Notes: a model not told the origin generated them from the letters alone. A stretch of 64,000 nt of DNA from Mesoflavibacter sp037029465 (GCF_037029465.1 NZ_JAYMEM010000005.1:186001-250000), one strand, 5' to 3'. Positions 7,357 to 18,234 are shown, numbered from the stretch's first letter. Numbers and translations are program-made.

Positions 7357-9180
7357 TTACTCTAATGTATTGTTGGTTTTATCAACATCTGCCATTAGTT
7401 GTTTTGGATCTATTGTAATGCTTTTTATTGCGCTTTTTGGCTTGTTTATACTAAAACTATAGGTTGGATATGCCCAAGCCCAATCGTTTAATATTTTTAC
7501 GTTTGAAGCTAAAGGTTTTTCGCCTCTCATAATTCTTAAAGGAATATTATACCATTCAGATGTTCCATCTGTATATTCTACTTCAATATCTAATGGCATT
7601 GGCATTAAGCCTTTACGCTCTAAATTTACTGTTGTTATGCTATTATTTTCTTCTGTAGAAGTTACCGCATAATCTATGGTATTGGTAGTTTGTGTCCAAT
7701 CTATTAAATACCAATCTAATTCTAAACCTGAAACTTTTTCGGCAGTTCTAATAATATCAATAGGTGTTGGATGTTTAAATGCAAAATCGTCAAAGTACTT
7801 TTTAAGTGTTTTTTTAAGATTGTCTTCACCAATAATGTAACCTAATTGAGATAAAAATACAGAACCTTTATTGTAGGCTGTTATACCATAAGCCATGTTG
7901 GTTTCGTAACGATCTGCATGTGTAGTTTGTGGTTTTTCTTTACCAGATTTTGCTAAATAAATGTAACCTCTATAAGCATTTGCGTTAGGAATTTCTTTTC
8001 CTTCGTTCATCACAACATTCATAGCGTGATCACTGATGTAACTAGTAAAACCTTCGTCCATCCATTCGTGTCTAGCTTCGTTTGTCGCTAATAAAAATTG
8101 AAACCAAGTATGTGCTAACTCATGCGCTGTTACACCAACTAAACTACCAAAGCTACGTTTACCTGTAATTAAAGTACACATTGCGTATTCCATACCGCCA
8201 TCACCACCTTGAATAACAGAATATTGATCGTACGGATATTTACCTACGTTTTCAGAAAAATATTGCATTAACTCAACAGTTTTTGGTTGTAAGTCTTTCC
8301 AATATTTTAAGTTATCTGCTGGTAAATCTTTTTTGTAATAAAAATGAAGCATTGGACCATTTGGAACTTGCATCGAATCATGGATATAATCCGGATCTGC
8401 AGCCCAAGTAAAGTCATGCACATTAGGTGCTAAAAATTGCATAGTTTTTTTGTTGCCTTTAATTTCAGGTTCGCCTTGTAAGTAACCAGTACCACCAATA
8501 ACGTAATCTTTATCTATGGTTAAGTTAACTTCAAAATCTCCCCAAACACCATGAAACTCGCGTCCTATGTAAGGATCTGCATGCCAACCTTCAAAATCAT
8601 ATTCGGCTAACTTAGGATACCATTGCGTCATAGAAAGCGCAACGCCTTCTGCATTATCACGACCAGAACGACGAATTTGAATTGGTACTTGTGCATCAAA
8701 ATCCATTGTAAACGTCACACTTTGTCCTGGTTGAATAGGTTGAGCTAACTCTACTTCTAAAACAGTACCAACCGTTTCGTAATTAATTTTTTTACCGTCT
8801 TGTTTTAGGCTATTTACGTTGATATAACCAATCTCGTTAGGTTTTAATTTACTTATACGATCACCAACTCTAGAATCTGGATCTTCGATGTTACGAGAAC
8901 GTACATCCATTTCGCTTCCTGGTTGAAATGCGTTAAAGTACAAATGATAAAATACTTTATTTAAAACGTCTGGCGAATTATTTGTATACACCAACGTTTG
9001 TTTCCCTTTGTATTGATAGTTGTTTACATCCATATCAATATCCATTTTATAATCCACATGTTGTTGCCAATATGTCGAATTTTTTTCAGTTGAACTTTCT
9101 GAAGTTGAAGCCGCTTGTTTTGTCGAACTACAAGCTGTTAAAAAACCGAAAGCAACGGTAAGAAGCAATAATTTTTTCAT
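7357..9180 (-). CDS. M1 family metallopeptidase lipoprotein
   Basis: 607 residues with a lipoprotein signal (MKKLLLLTVAFGFLTAC). The zinc site is HELAHTW followed about 18 residues later by the glutamate in WMDEGF, the HExxH-x18-E gluzincin signature. GGMEYA upstream corresponds to the GAMEN exopeptidase motif with substitutions. It is expected to trim peptides at the cell surface or in the periplasm. The altered GAMEN motif is common in Bacteroidota M1 lipoproteins, so substrate range is uncertain. It is flanked by two terminators of similar sequence and is a single-gene transcript. Confidence 0.88.
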   Translation of the reverse strand: MKKLLLLTVAFGFLTACSSTKQAASTSESSTEKNSTYWQQHVDYKMDIDMDVNNYQYKGKQTLVYTNNSPDVLNKVFYHLYFNAFQPGSEMDVRSRNIEDPDSRVGDRISKLKPNEIGYINVNSLKQDGKKINYETVGTVLEVELAQPIQPGQSVTFTMDFDAQVPIQIRRSGRDNAEGVALSMTQWYPKLAEYDFEGWHADPYIGREFHGVWGDFEVNLTIDKDYVIGGTGYLQGEPEIKGNKKTMQFLAPNVHDFTWAADPDYIHDSMQVPNGPMLHFYYKKDLPADNLKYWKDLQPKTVELMQYFSENVGKYPYDQYSVIQGGDGGMEYAMCTLITGKRSFGSLVGVTAHELAHTWFQFLLATNEARHEWMDEGFTSYISDHAMNVVMNEGKEIPNANAYRGYIYLAKSGKEKPQTTHADRYETNMAYGITAYNKGSVFLSQLGYIIGEDNLKKTLKKYFDDFAFKHPTPIDIIRTAEKVSGLELDWYLIDWTQTTNTIDYAVTSTEENNSITTVNLERKGLMPMPLDIEVEYTDGTSEWYNIPLRIMRGEKPLASNVKILNDWAWAYPTYSFSINKPKSAIKSITIDPKQLMADVDKTNNTLE

Positions 9181-9203
9181 TCTTTTAAAGTTTAGTTTAA
9201 ATA

Positions 9204-9237
9204 AAAAAGCCTCAACAGTTTTGGGTTGAGGCTTTTT
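9204..9237 (-). terminator. Terminator after the subtilase gene
   Basis: The 13-bp arms AAAAAGCCTCAAC and GTTGAGGCTTTTT with an 8-nt loop lie between the subtilase stop (9253) and the M1 peptidase start. Confidence 0.85.
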
Positions 9238-9252
9238 GTATTTTGTTATGTG

Positions 9253-10866
9253 TTAATTAGCAACTTGTGATGCCATAATTAAAGCATTGTAAGCATTAAC
9301 TATTTTTGCAGATTTACTAATTTCTGATAACGTTTTAATGTTGTTTGCATCACCACCAACAATTACTTTTGAAGTTACTGGTAAACCAGAATCCATAATA
9401 ATTTGTTTTACTTGAGATGCTTTTAATTTAGGGTATTGCGACCAAACTAAAGCAGCAACACCAGCAACTGCAGGAGCAGCCATACTTGTTCCTCCTTTAG
9501 TATCATATTCGTTTTCTGGAGTTGTAGAATACACTTTTGCTCCAGGAGCAAATACATCTACATTTTTAAGACCGTAGTTAGAGAAACTAGCAATCATTTT
9601 TGTACCATAACTTGGCGCTAAAGCACCAACACGAATGTATGTATCTGAAATTTCAACGAAATCTACATTATCATCTGGAAAGTTTGGCTTTTCATCAACA
9701 TTTTTACTGTCGTTACCTGCTGCGTGAACAAAGATGACGTTATTATCACTTGCATATTTAATAGCATCTCTTACCCAGTCAGAATGCGGAGAATAGCTTT
9801 TTCCAAAACTACCGTTTATCACTTTTGCGCCGTTATCTACAGCATATCTAATAGCTTTTGCAATATCTTTATCATACTCGTCACCATTTGGTACAGCTCT
9901 TAAAGCCATAATTTTAACATTGTTTGCAACACCGTTAGCGCCTAAACCATTATTACGCTCTGCAGCGATAATACCAGCAACGTGAGTACCGTGACTTTCA
10001 GATTTAACAGAAGGCATTACGTTGTTGTTTCCGTAACCTGGTTTATCATCAAAATCATCTGGGTTATCACCAGTGGTACGACCGTTAAAGTCTTTATTTA
10101 AGTTATAGTTTACTTGATCTGTAAAATACTCTACACCACCTTTTATTTGCTCTTTAGCTTCTTTCATAGACGTTAAACCATTTCCGTAGATAAAGTTAGC
10201 AACACCAACAGCATCTTTTAATTCTTGATCTTCTGTATTGATAGCTTTAACTTCTTCTGCAGTGTAATCTTCTTTACCAAAATGTTTAGTTAACACATCG
10301 TGCGCTCCAGAAACTTGAGCATAAATTTGATCGTAACGTTGCTTACCAGAAAGTGCTTGTTGGTAGTCTTTTTCTAATTGTGCTACTGCTTCTGCGTATC
10401 TTGATATACTTGGGTTACCGCTAGCAGCAATACGTGTCATTTCTAACCTTTCGTTGTAAGCGTCACCTAAAAAGTTCCATCCATGAATATCGTCTACATA
10501 ACCATTTTTATCGTCATCAATGCCGTTTCCTGGTATTTCGTCTGTGTTTGTCCAGATTACTCCGTCTAAATCTTCGTGTTCGATGTCAATTCCAGAATCG
10601 ATTACAGCAACAATAATTTGTTGTCCTTTTTTTCCTTTAATAATTTCGGCGTAAGCCTTATCAACACTCATCCCAGGAATGGTGTCTTTTACTAAATCTA
10701 AATGTCCCCAATTGTGCGCTTCTGCTTCTGTTAAAGGCGCTTCTTTAATTGGCGTATTGTCAATATTTTCAATTGGTGTTGAAAGAATAGGTGCATTACC
10801 ACCACAGCTTGAAAGCACAACTGCTGCAAATGCAGACAGCATTAATGGCTTGTAATTAATTGTCAT
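9253..10866 (-). CDS. S8 family serine peptidase (subtilase) lipoprotein
   Basis: 537 residues. The signal ends in a lipobox (FAAVVLSSC, cysteine at 21). The catalytic triad is visible: Asp90 in AVIDSGIDIEHEDL, His in SESHGTHVAGI near residue 293, and Ser in GGTSMAAPAVAG near residue 465. Asn in HAAGND supplies the oxyanion hole. An insertion of about 160 residues between the Asp and His motifs is larger than in classic subtilisins. It is probably a surface or periplasmic endopeptidase. No C-terminal T9SS domain is seen. It is followed by its own terminator. Confidence 0.9.
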   Translation of the reverse strand: MTINYKPLMLSAFAAVVLSSCGGNAPILSTPIENIDNTPIKEAPLTEAEAHNWGHLDLVKDTIPGMSVDKAYAEIIKGKKGQQIIVAVIDSGIDIEHEDLDGVIWTNTDEIPGNGIDDDKNGYVDDIHGWNFLGDAYNERLEMTRIAASGNPSISRYAEAVAQLEKDYQQALSGKQRYDQIYAQVSGAHDVLTKHFGKEDYTAEEVKAINTEDQELKDAVGVANFIYGNGLTSMKEAKEQIKGGVEYFTDQVNYNLNKDFNGRTTGDNPDDFDDKPGYGNNNVMPSVKSESHGTHVAGIIAAERNNGLGANGVANNVKIMALRAVPNGDEYDKDIAKAIRYAVDNGAKVINGSFGKSYSPHSDWVRDAIKYASDNNVIFVHAAGNDSKNVDEKPNFPDDNVDFVEISDTYIRVGALAPSYGTKMIASFSNYGLKNVDVFAPGAKVYSTTPENEYDTKGGTSMAAPAVAGVAALVWSQYPKLKASQVKQIIMDSGLPVTSKVIVGGDANNIKTLSEISKSAKIVNAYNALIMASQVAN

Positions 10867-10890
10867 TGCTTTGTCTTTGTGTTTGTTTTG

Positions 10891-11751
10891 TTAATTAAAT
10901 ATATCGTTGCACGTGTAAGTGTCTTTTAATCGTACGCCTTTTTCGGTATGTTGTACGGTTATAATTTCGTTGTGTGCATCGTGTTCCAAAAATAAGTAAT
11001 AATTATTATCTGCCGCTAGGTTTAAGAATTTTTCTTTTTCGTCTAACGTTAGTAATGGTCTTGTATCATAACCCATTACAAAAGGTAAAGGCAGATGTCC
11101 TACGGTAGGAAGTAAATCTGCCATAAAGCAAATGGTTTTTCCTTTGTAATTGATCATTGGTATCATTTGCTTGTCTGTGTGTCCATCTGCAAAAAAGATG
11201 TCAAAGCCAAGTTCTGAATTTTTTAAAATATCATCATGCGGAATACTTGTAAATTTTAAGTGACCGCTTTCTTCCATTGGTAAAATATTTTCTTTTAAAA
11301 ATGAAGCAACTTCACGACGGTTAGGTTGTGTTGCCCATTTCCAATGGTCTTTATTGCTCCAAAAGTGTGCATTTTTAAAGGCTGGTTCTAATTTAGTACG
11401 GTCTTTATTATAGTTTATGCTTCCGCCACAATGGTCAAAATGAAGATGTGTCATAAATACATCTGTGACATCATCTGTAGAAAAACCTGCTGTTTTTAAA
11501 GATTTTTCTAAACTATCATCGCCCCAAAGGTGGTAATAGCCAAAGAATTTTTCGCTTTGCTTGTTACCCATTCCTGTGTCGATTAAAATTAATCGATTAC
11601 CGTCTTCAATTAATAAACAACGCGCAGCAATATCTATCATATTATTACTATCTGCAGGATTGGTTCTGGTCCATAAAGATTTTGGGACTACACCAAACAT
11701 AGCACCGCCATCTAATTTAAAATTTCCAGCTTGTATGGGATATAATTTCAT
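10891..11751 (-). CDS. MBL-fold metallo-hydrolase
   Basis: A 286-residue metallo-beta-lactamase-fold protein. The dinuclear zinc motif THLHFDHCGG (HxHxDH) is intact, with the later ligands in DGHTDKQM and EHDAHN. The opening KLYPIQAGNFKLDGGAMFGVVP and LIDTGMG resemble the lactonase-like branch (AttM/AiiA relatives), but the substrate is unknown. No signal peptide, so it is cytoplasmic. It lies 24 bases upstream of the subtilase start in the same direction and may be cotranscribed with it. Confidence 0.8.
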   Translation of the reverse strand: MKLYPIQAGNFKLDGGAMFGVVPKSLWTRTNPADSNNMIDIAARCLLIEDGNRLILIDTGMGNKQSEKFFGYYHLWGDDSLEKSLKTAGFSTDDVTDVFMTHLHFDHCGGSINYNKDRTKLEPAFKNAHFWSNKDHWKWATQPNRREVASFLKENILPMEESGHLKFTSIPHDDILKNSELGFDIFFADGHTDKQMIPMINYKGKTICFMADLLPTVGHLPLPFVMGYDTRPLLTLDEKEKFLNLAADNNYYLFLEHDAHNEIITVQHTEKGVRLKDTYTCNDIFN

Positions 11752-11966
11752 AAAAGAAAGATGATTTAATAAGTTGCTGCAAATTAATAATTATAGAAGA
11801 AAGCTTAAGTCTTATTAGGGAATTATTAAGAAAAATAGAATAATTAAATTATTTGTTAAATTGACTTAGAATTAGAAAATGTAATTTTTTATGTATTTGA
11901 CTAAATTTGGGTTAAAATTTATAGCATAAATTTTAGAATTACTATTTTCACGCAAAACAAGTTTAA

Positions 11967-13820
11967 ATGTTAGAATTAGCAGGAATAATCATTTTAGGAA
12001 TATTAGCACAATGGGTAGCATGGAAGTTTAAAATCCCAGCAATTTTACCCTTAATTTTAATAGGATTACTGGTTGGTCCAATTGCTGCAGAATTTATAAC
12101 AGATGATGGTTCTAAATGGATAGAACCAATTTGGAATGAAAGAGAAGGCTTATTTCCTGGAGAAAGCTTATTCTACTTCGTGTCTTTAGCCATTAGTATT
12201 ATTTTATTTGAAGGAGGATTAACCTTAAAAATGGCTGAAATAAAAAACGTAGGTCCTGTAATTACTAAGCTAATTTCTATCGGATCTATTGTAACATTTT
12301 TTGGAGCAGGTATTGCTGCTCATTATATTTTTGGGTTAAGTTGGGAAATTTCTTTTCTATTTTCTGGATTAATTATAGTTACTGGTCCAACAGTAATTAC
12401 GCCTATTTTAAGGAATATTCCACTTAAAAAAGACGTATCTGCAGTCTTAAAATGGGAAGGTATTTTAATAGACCCAATAGGAGCTTTAGTTGCCGTATTA
12501 GTTTTTGAATTTATTAGTGTTGATGCTGGTGGAGAGTTTACAAAAACCGCATTAATAGAGTTTGGTAAAATTGTGCTTTTTGGTGCTACATTTGGGTTTA
12601 CTTTTGCGCACGCCATGAACTTTATTATCAATAAAAAATGGGTGCCACATTATTTACTTAACGTATTTGCTTTAGCAGCAGTTTTAGGTGTTTTTGTGCT
12701 ATCAGATGCATTTGCACATGAGTCTGGATTATTAGCAGTTGTGGTTATGGGTATGGTTTTAGGTAATTCAAAATCACCTTACTTAAAAGACTTATTATAC
12801 TTTAAAGAATCTTTAAGTGTATTATTAATTTCAATATTATTTATTCTTTTAGCAGCTAATATTAATTACAGCGACCTGTTATTAATTTACAATTGGAAAA
12901 CGGCTATTTTATTCGCAATTGTTGTCTTTGCGGTAAGACCTTTAGGCGTATTTTTAAGTACACAAGGTTCTAAATTGAAACTGAATGAAAAACTATTTAT
13001 CAGTTGGGTTGGTCCACGAGGTATTGTAGCTGCAGGTATTGCTTCACTTTTTGGTTTAAAATTAGCTAGAAATGGTGTTGCAGGAGCAGAATATATTACA
13101 CCATTAGTCTTTGTAATCGTATTAGGAACAGTACTTTTAAACGCAACTACAGCTCGGTTATTTGCTAAGTTAGTTGGTGTATTTTTAACAAAATCTGGTG
13201 GAATTTTAATCGTTGGCGCATCAAAAGTGTCTAGATTAATCGGACATTATTTAGAATCTAACGGAAGACATGTTGTACTTATTGATAGTAACCAAAACAA
13301 TATAAATAAGGCTAAAGAGTTAGGCTTAGAAGCCATCAATACCGATATTTATTCTCAAACGCTAATTGATAATATTGAATTAAATGACGTTGGTTATTTA
13401 ATGGCATTAACAGGAAACAGCGACATTAATAAATACGCCATTAACAAATTTGGAAAACAATTTGGAGAAAACGGAGCTTTTAGATTAGTGTCTTCTTCAG
13501 AAATGGCAGATAAAAATAATAGCCCAAAAGAAGGTTTATTTTCTCATACAGATGATTTTAATTCTTTGTCAGAAGTGACTAGAAAATACCCTAGCATTCA
13601 AGAAATTGAAATAATTGATAAAGAACATTTAGACGACTTAATTAAGACAACTAATAACGATAAGGACATCATCCCATTATTTATTAAAGATAATGAAGGA
13701 GAGCTACATATCATTTCATCTTACAACACCGAAATTACAGATGTAGAAAAAGGTTATCATTTAGTCTACCTAGGAAAACCATTAGATGTCGAAAAAGTAG
13801 AGACAGTACAAAGCTCATAA
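11967..13820 (+). CDS. Cation:proton antiporter (CPA1) with C-terminal TrkA-N/RCK domain
   Basis: 617 residues. The first 400 residues form about 12 membrane segments of a Na+(K+)/H+ antiporter, with TGPTVITPIL, EGILIDPIGAL and WVGPRGIVAAGI as typical NhaP/CvrA-like landmarks. From about 410, GGILIVGASKVSRLIGHYLES starts a Rossmann-fold RCK domain that would bind a nucleotide and gate transport. It probably handles pH and K+/Na+ homeostasis at the inner membrane. Transcribed alone, divergent from the MBL gene and followed by a strong terminator. Confidence 0.88.
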   Translation: MLELAGIIILGILAQWVAWKFKIPAILPLILIGLLVGPIAAEFITDDGSKWIEPIWNEREGLFPGESLFYFVSLAISIILFEGGLTLKMAEIKNVGPVITKLISIGSIVTFFGAGIAAHYIFGLSWEISFLFSGLIIVTGPTVITPILRNIPLKKDVSAVLKWEGILIDPIGALVAVLVFEFISVDAGGEFTKTALIEFGKIVLFGATFGFTFAHAMNFIINKKWVPHYLLNVFALAAVLGVFVLSDAFAHESGLLAVVVMGMVLGNSKSPYLKDLLYFKESLSVLLISILFILLAANINYSDLLLIYNWKTAILFAIVVFAVRPLGVFLSTQGSKLKLNEKLFISWVGPRGIVAAGIASLFGLKLARNGVAGAEYITPLVFVIVLGTVLLNATTARLFAKLVGVFLTKSGGILIVGASKVSRLIGHYLESNGRHVVLIDSNQNNINKAKELGLEAINTDIYSQTLIDNIELNDVGYLMALTGNSDINKYAINKFGKQFGENGAFRLVSSSEMADKNNSPKEGLFSHTDDFNSLSEVTRKYPSIQEIEIIDKEHLDDLIKTTNNDKDIIPLFIKDNEGELHIISSYNTEITDVEKGYHLVYLGKPLDVEKVETVQSS

Positions 13821-13823
13821 AAC

Positions 13824-13856
13824 AAAAAACCTTCAGTTAATGCTGAAGGTTTTTTT
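13824..13856 (+). terminator. Terminator after the antiporter gene
   Basis: The arms AAAAAACCTTCAG and CTGAAGGTTTTTT form a 13-bp stem with a 6-nt loop. It can also act for the convergent lepA gene ending at 13877. Confidence 0.9.
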
Positions 13857-13876
13857 GTATGTATAAGGTTTAAGTT

Positions 13877-15673
13877 TTAGTCATTTAATTTTAAAACCGC
13901 CATAAACGCCTGTTGAGGTATTTCTACATTACCCACTTGACGCATACGTTTTTTACCTTTTTTCTGCTTTTCTAAAAGTTTACGCTTACGCGAAATATCT
14001 CCACCGTAACATTTAGCGGTTACATCTTTACGTAATGCTTTAATAGTTTCTCTAGCAATAATTTTTGCTCCAATAGCAGCTTGAATTGGAATATCAAACT
14101 GTTGACGAGGGATTAATTCTTTTAACTTTTCACACATCTTTTTACCAATATAATAAGCATTATCTGCGTGTATTAGTGCTGAAAGTGCATCTACATTTTG
14201 TGCGTTAAGTAATATATCTACACGTACTAATTTTGAAGCTCTCATACCAATTGGATGATAGTCAAAAGAGGCATAACCTTTAGATACGGTTTTTAAACGA
14301 TCGTAAAAGTCAAAAACAATTTCGGCTAAAGGCATATCAAAACTAAGTTCAACACGCTCGGTAGTTAAGTAAGTTTGGTTGGTGATTTGCCCACGTTTTT
14401 CGATACACAAACTCATCACATTACCTACAAAATCTGCTTTGGTAATTATTGTTGCTTTGATATATGGTTCTTCAACACGATTTAAAGTTGAAGGTTCTGG
14501 TAAATCAGATGGGTTATTAACGATAATAATTTCATCTGGATTTTTATTGGTAAACGCATGGTAACTAACGTTTGGTACGGTTGTAATAACGGTCATGTTA
14601 AACTCGCGTTCCAGACGTTCTTGGATAATCTCCATGTGTAACATTCCTAAGAATCCACAACGGAAACCAAATCCTAATGCAGCCGAACTTTCTGGCTGAA
14701 ACACTAATGATGCATCGTTAAGCTGAAGTTTTTCCATAGAGGCACGAAGCTCTTCATAATCTTCGGTATCTACAGGATAAATACCCGCAAATACCATTGG
14801 TTTTACGTCCTCAAAACCGCCAATTGCATTTTTAGTTGGGTTAGCAGCATCGGTAATTGTATCTCCTACTTTTACTTCTTTTGCCTCTTTAATACCAGTT
14901 ATAACGTAACCTACATCACCAGCTTTTATTTCTTTTTTTGGTAACTGTTTTAGTTTTAAAGTACCAACCTCATCAGCACCGTAAGTTTTTCCTGTTGCGA
15001 TAAACTTAATTTGTTGATTCTTTTTAATAGAACCATTAATAACTCTAAAGTAAGTTTCTACACCTCTAAAAGGGTTGTAAACAGAGTCAAAAATTAAGGC
15101 TTGTAAAGGCTCGTCTTCATTACCTTTTGGAGCAGGAATACGCTCTATAATTGCCTTTAAAATATTATCAACACCAAAACCTGTTTTTCCACTGGCGTGA
15201 ATTACTTCTTCTGGATCACAACCTAATAAATCTACAATATCATCGGTAACCTCTTCTGGATTAGCACTTGGTAAATCTACTTTATTTAAAACAGGAATAA
15301 TTTCTAAGTCATTTTCTAACGCTAAGTATAGGTTAGAAATAGTTTGTGCTTGTATACTTTGAGCAGCATCTACGATTAGCAAAGCACCTTCACAAGCAGC
15401 AATAGAACGAGAAACTTCATAAGAAAAATCTACGTGACCAGGTGTATCAATAAGGTTTAATACGTATTGCTCACCTTCATACACGTAATCCATTTGAATG
15501 GCATGAGATTTTATAGTAATACCACGTTCACGCTCAAGATCCATGTTATCCAAAAGCTGATCTTGTTTTTCGCGTTCGGTAACAGAACCAGTGTAATCAA
15601 GTAACCTATCTGCAAGTGTACTTTTACCGTGGTCAATATGTGCAATAATGCAAAAGTTTCTAATGTTCTTCAT
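13877..15673 (-). CDS. lepA: Elongation factor 4 (LepA)
   Basis: A ribosome-associated GTPase of about 598 residues that acts on stalled or mis-translocated ribosomes and in initiation or biogenesis. The GTPase motifs are AHIDHGKST (G1), DTPGHVDF (G3) and NKVDLP (G4). The C-terminal LepA domain ends with RKRKLLEKQKKGKKRMRQ. I use the ATG complementary to 15671-15673 (MKNIRNFC); an upstream in-frame TTG would add two residues and is less likely. Single gene, convergent with the antiporter. Confidence 0.96.
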   Translation of the reverse strand: MKNIRNFCIIAHIDHGKSTLADRLLDYTGSVTEREKQDQLLDNMDLERERGITIKSHAIQMDYVYEGEQYVLNLIDTPGHVDFSYEVSRSIAACEGALLIVDAAQSIQAQTISNLYLALENDLEIIPVLNKVDLPSANPEEVTDDIVDLLGCDPEEVIHASGKTGFGVDNILKAIIERIPAPKGNEDEPLQALIFDSVYNPFRGVETYFRVINGSIKKNQQIKFIATGKTYGADEVGTLKLKQLPKKEIKAGDVGYVITGIKEAKEVKVGDTITDAANPTKNAIGGFEDVKPMVFAGIYPVDTEDYEELRASMEKLQLNDASLVFQPESSAALGFGFRCGFLGMLHMEIIQERLEREFNMTVITTVPNVSYHAFTNKNPDEIIIVNNPSDLPEPSTLNRVEEPYIKATIITKADFVGNVMSLCIEKRGQITNQTYLTTERVELSFDMPLAEIVFDFYDRLKTVSKGYASFDYHPIGMRASKLVRVDILLNAQNVDALSALIHADNAYYIGKKMCEKLKELIPRQQFDIPIQAAIGAKIIARETIKALRKDVTAKCYGGDISRKRKLLEKQKKGKKRMRQVGNVEIPQQAFMAVLKLND

Positions 15674-15831
15674 AGTCAAAATATCTTCATTAAAAAAGAC
15701 GTTGCAAATATAATGTAATTATTAAGGATTTAAATATATTTATTTATATGCTAAATGATTGAAAATTGAGGTTTTTCCCACAACAAAAAGTAATTAACAA
15801 TTATTATCTTGCACCTTCTATTAATTTTTAA

Positions 15832-18234
15832 ATGAAATACTTAGCCTACATTGTAATTTATTTACTGTCTTTTTATGCAATTGGACAGGAGGCAACTATT
15901 TCTGGACAAGTATTAGATCAAAACAATCAACCACTATCATTTGTTAATGTTATAGCAACCGATGCATTAGATAATTCTATCTTAAAAGGCGCAAGTACTG
16001 ACGAGTCTGGTAAGTTTACAATTACGGGGTTAAACTTTAAGGCTTATATTTTACAAGCTTCATTTTTAGGGTTTGAAAGTTATTCTGAAAACATTACGAT
16101 TACAACAGCAACTTCTGTAAAAAATATTGTTTTAAAAGAAAGCACAGGAACTCTAGATGAAGTTGTAGTTACCGCTAACAAACCAACCTTAAAAAAAGAC
16201 GTGGATCGATTAACATTTAATGTAGCCAATACTTCTTTGGTTGAAGGTACTATGTTGGAAGTATTACGTAGTACGCCTGGTGTTTTGGTTTTAGGTGGCA
16301 ATATATCGGTTAAAAACAGTACGCCAACCGTTTTTATAAACGATAGAAAAGTGCAATTATCAGCTTCAGAAGTTACACAGCTATTAGAAAACTCGCCAGC
16401 TAACAGCATTAAAAAAGTTGAGGTTATTACAAATCCTTCTGCTAAGTACGATGCGGAAAGCGGCGTTGTTATAAATATTGTAATGAGTAAAAACTTAATT
16501 ACTGGTTATCGTGGTAATATGTTTTCTAATTTCACACAAGGTGTTTTTCCTAGATATAATGCAGGAATTAATCAGTTTTATAAAACCAATAAAATTAATA
16601 TTAATCTTAACTATAACTATAACCACAGTAAGATTAACAGAGATAATATTAATGAAATAAACTATTTAGATAATAACAACACTATTTCAGAGAATTGGTA
16701 TTCTACTTTAAACAGAAATACAACTTCCAAAACACATAACGCAAACTTAAACTTTGATTACTTTTTAAGTGAAAGAAGTACGCTTAGTCTAACTTCAAAT
16801 TTTCTGTATTTACCATATTTTGATTATTTAACAAAGGGTAATACAACAGTTAATGACTTACAAGGAACAGACGATTATAATTTTAATGTAAATAATAATT
16901 CAAGCGACGATAAATATAATCTTGGAGTAGATTTAGACTTTGTTCAAAAGTTTAAAAATGAAAGTTCTTTAGCAATTAATGTGCATATGACTAAGTATGA
17001 TTATGAAAGACATCAGCAAGTAAACTCTCAATATTATTTCACTAATAGTGGTTCTAATTACAATACTACTTTTACAACAGATAACAATCAAACTACTGAT
17101 ATTTTAACATCACAAATAGATTATAACACACCTTTAAGTGATAACTCTTCTTTATCTACAGGAGTAAAAACATCTGTGATTAATACCGAAAGCGATATTA
17201 CTCAATTTGATATTGATCCCAATACAGGACTAACAACTTTTAATGCGCAATATTCTGATGCTTATAATTATGATGAGTCTATTTTTGCTGCCTATTTAGA
17301 TTACCAAATTGATTGGGAAAAATGGAGTTTCTCTGGAGGATTAAGAGCAGAGCAAACCAATATTGAAGGGAAATCTGTAAGCACAAACGTGTTAAACAAA
17401 CAAGATTATTTAGAATGGTTTCCAACGCTTAATTTAAGTTGGCAAACTTCTGAAAATGTAAATATTTACACTAATTACAAACGAAGTATTAATAGACCAG
17501 ATTACCAAGATTTAAACCCATTTAATTTCTTTTTAAATGATAATACGATAGCCACAGGTAATCCATATTTACAACCAACATTTACTGATAAATTTGTTTT
17601 GGGAACATCTATAAAAAGTAGATATACTTTTGAGTTTTATTATAAAGATATTTCAGATCAAATACATGAAATTCCAATTCAAGACAATGCTAACAACATC
17701 TTAATCTATCAACCAACTAACATTGGTAAATCAACCGATTTAGGTTTAGATTTTATCACTTATTTTGATATTTCAAATAGTTGGTCTGTATATTTTGTAA
17801 CGTCTTTTTACAATATTTCAGAAGAAGCTTTTCTAGACAATCAATTAGTTAAACAAGATCAATGGAGTAACTATTCTGTGTTTAGTAATGATTTTTCTCT
17901 CTTAAAAGACAAAAGCTTATCGGCTAACTTTACTGTTATCTATACAAGTAAAAATTTACAAGGTTTTCAAACGGTTGATGGTCGTTTAATTTCTGATTTA
18001 TCATTTAGTAAAAAGCTTTTTAATGATAAAGCAACATTATCCTTAGCATTTGCAGATTTATTTAATAAACAAGATTTTGCGGTTAGGACTAAATATGGTA
18101 GACAAAATAATTATAACTTTCATAACCAAGATAACAGATACGTTAAATTAGGTTTTAGTTATAAGTTTGGTAACACCTCTTTACAAACCAATGAACGTAT
18201 CAAAGACAAAAAAGAAAGAGACCGATTAAAATAA
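15832..18234 (+). CDS. Outer-membrane beta-barrel receptor with carboxypeptidase-like regulatory domain (TonB-dependent type)
   Basis: 800 residues with a signal peptide (LAYIVIYLLSFYAIGQ). Residues about 24-105 form the CarboxypepD_reg-like beta-sandwich (ISGQVLDQNNQPLSFVNV). A plug-like domain containing LDEVVVTANKP and a long beta-barrel rich in alternating aromatic residues follow. The barrel resembles the OMP_b-brl_3 group. No SusD-like partner gene is adjacent, so the ligand is unknown. Probably a single-gene transcript, ending in a strong terminator. Confidence 0.85.
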   Translation: MKYLAYIVIYLLSFYAIGQEATISGQVLDQNNQPLSFVNVIATDALDNSILKGASTDESGKFTITGLNFKAYILQASFLGFESYSENITITTATSVKNIVLKESTGTLDEVVVTANKPTLKKDVDRLTFNVANTSLVEGTMLEVLRSTPGVLVLGGNISVKNSTPTVFINDRKVQLSASEVTQLLENSPANSIKKVEVITNPSAKYDAESGVVINIVMSKNLITGYRGNMFSNFTQGVFPRYNAGINQFYKTNKININLNYNYNHSKINRDNINEINYLDNNNTISENWYSTLNRNTTSKTHNANLNFDYFLSERSTLSLTSNFLYLPYFDYLTKGNTTVNDLQGTDDYNFNVNNNSSDDKYNLGVDLDFVQKFKNESSLAINVHMTKYDYERHQQVNSQYYFTNSGSNYNTTFTTDNNQTTDILTSQIDYNTPLSDNSSLSTGVKTSVINTESDITQFDIDPNTGLTTFNAQYSDAYNYDESIFAAYLDYQIDWEKWSFSGGLRAEQTNIEGKSVSTNVLNKQDYLEWFPTLNLSWQTSENVNIYTNYKRSINRPDYQDLNPFNFFLNDNTIATGNPYLQPTFTDKFVLGTSIKSRYTFEFYYKDISDQIHEIPIQDNANNILIYQPTNIGKSTDLGLDFITYFDISNSWSVYFVTSFYNISEEAFLDNQLVKQDQWSNYSVFSNDFSLLKDKSLSANFTVIYTSKNLQGFQTVDGRLISDLSFSKKLFNDKATLSLAFADLFNKQDFAVRTKYGRQNNYNFHNQDNRYVKLGFSYKFGNTSLQTNERIKDKKERDRLK

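Noticed and set aside
10434..10616. 60-codon plus-strand ORF inside the subtilase gene
   Set aside because: Shadow of a strongly supported coding region; no start context or homology.
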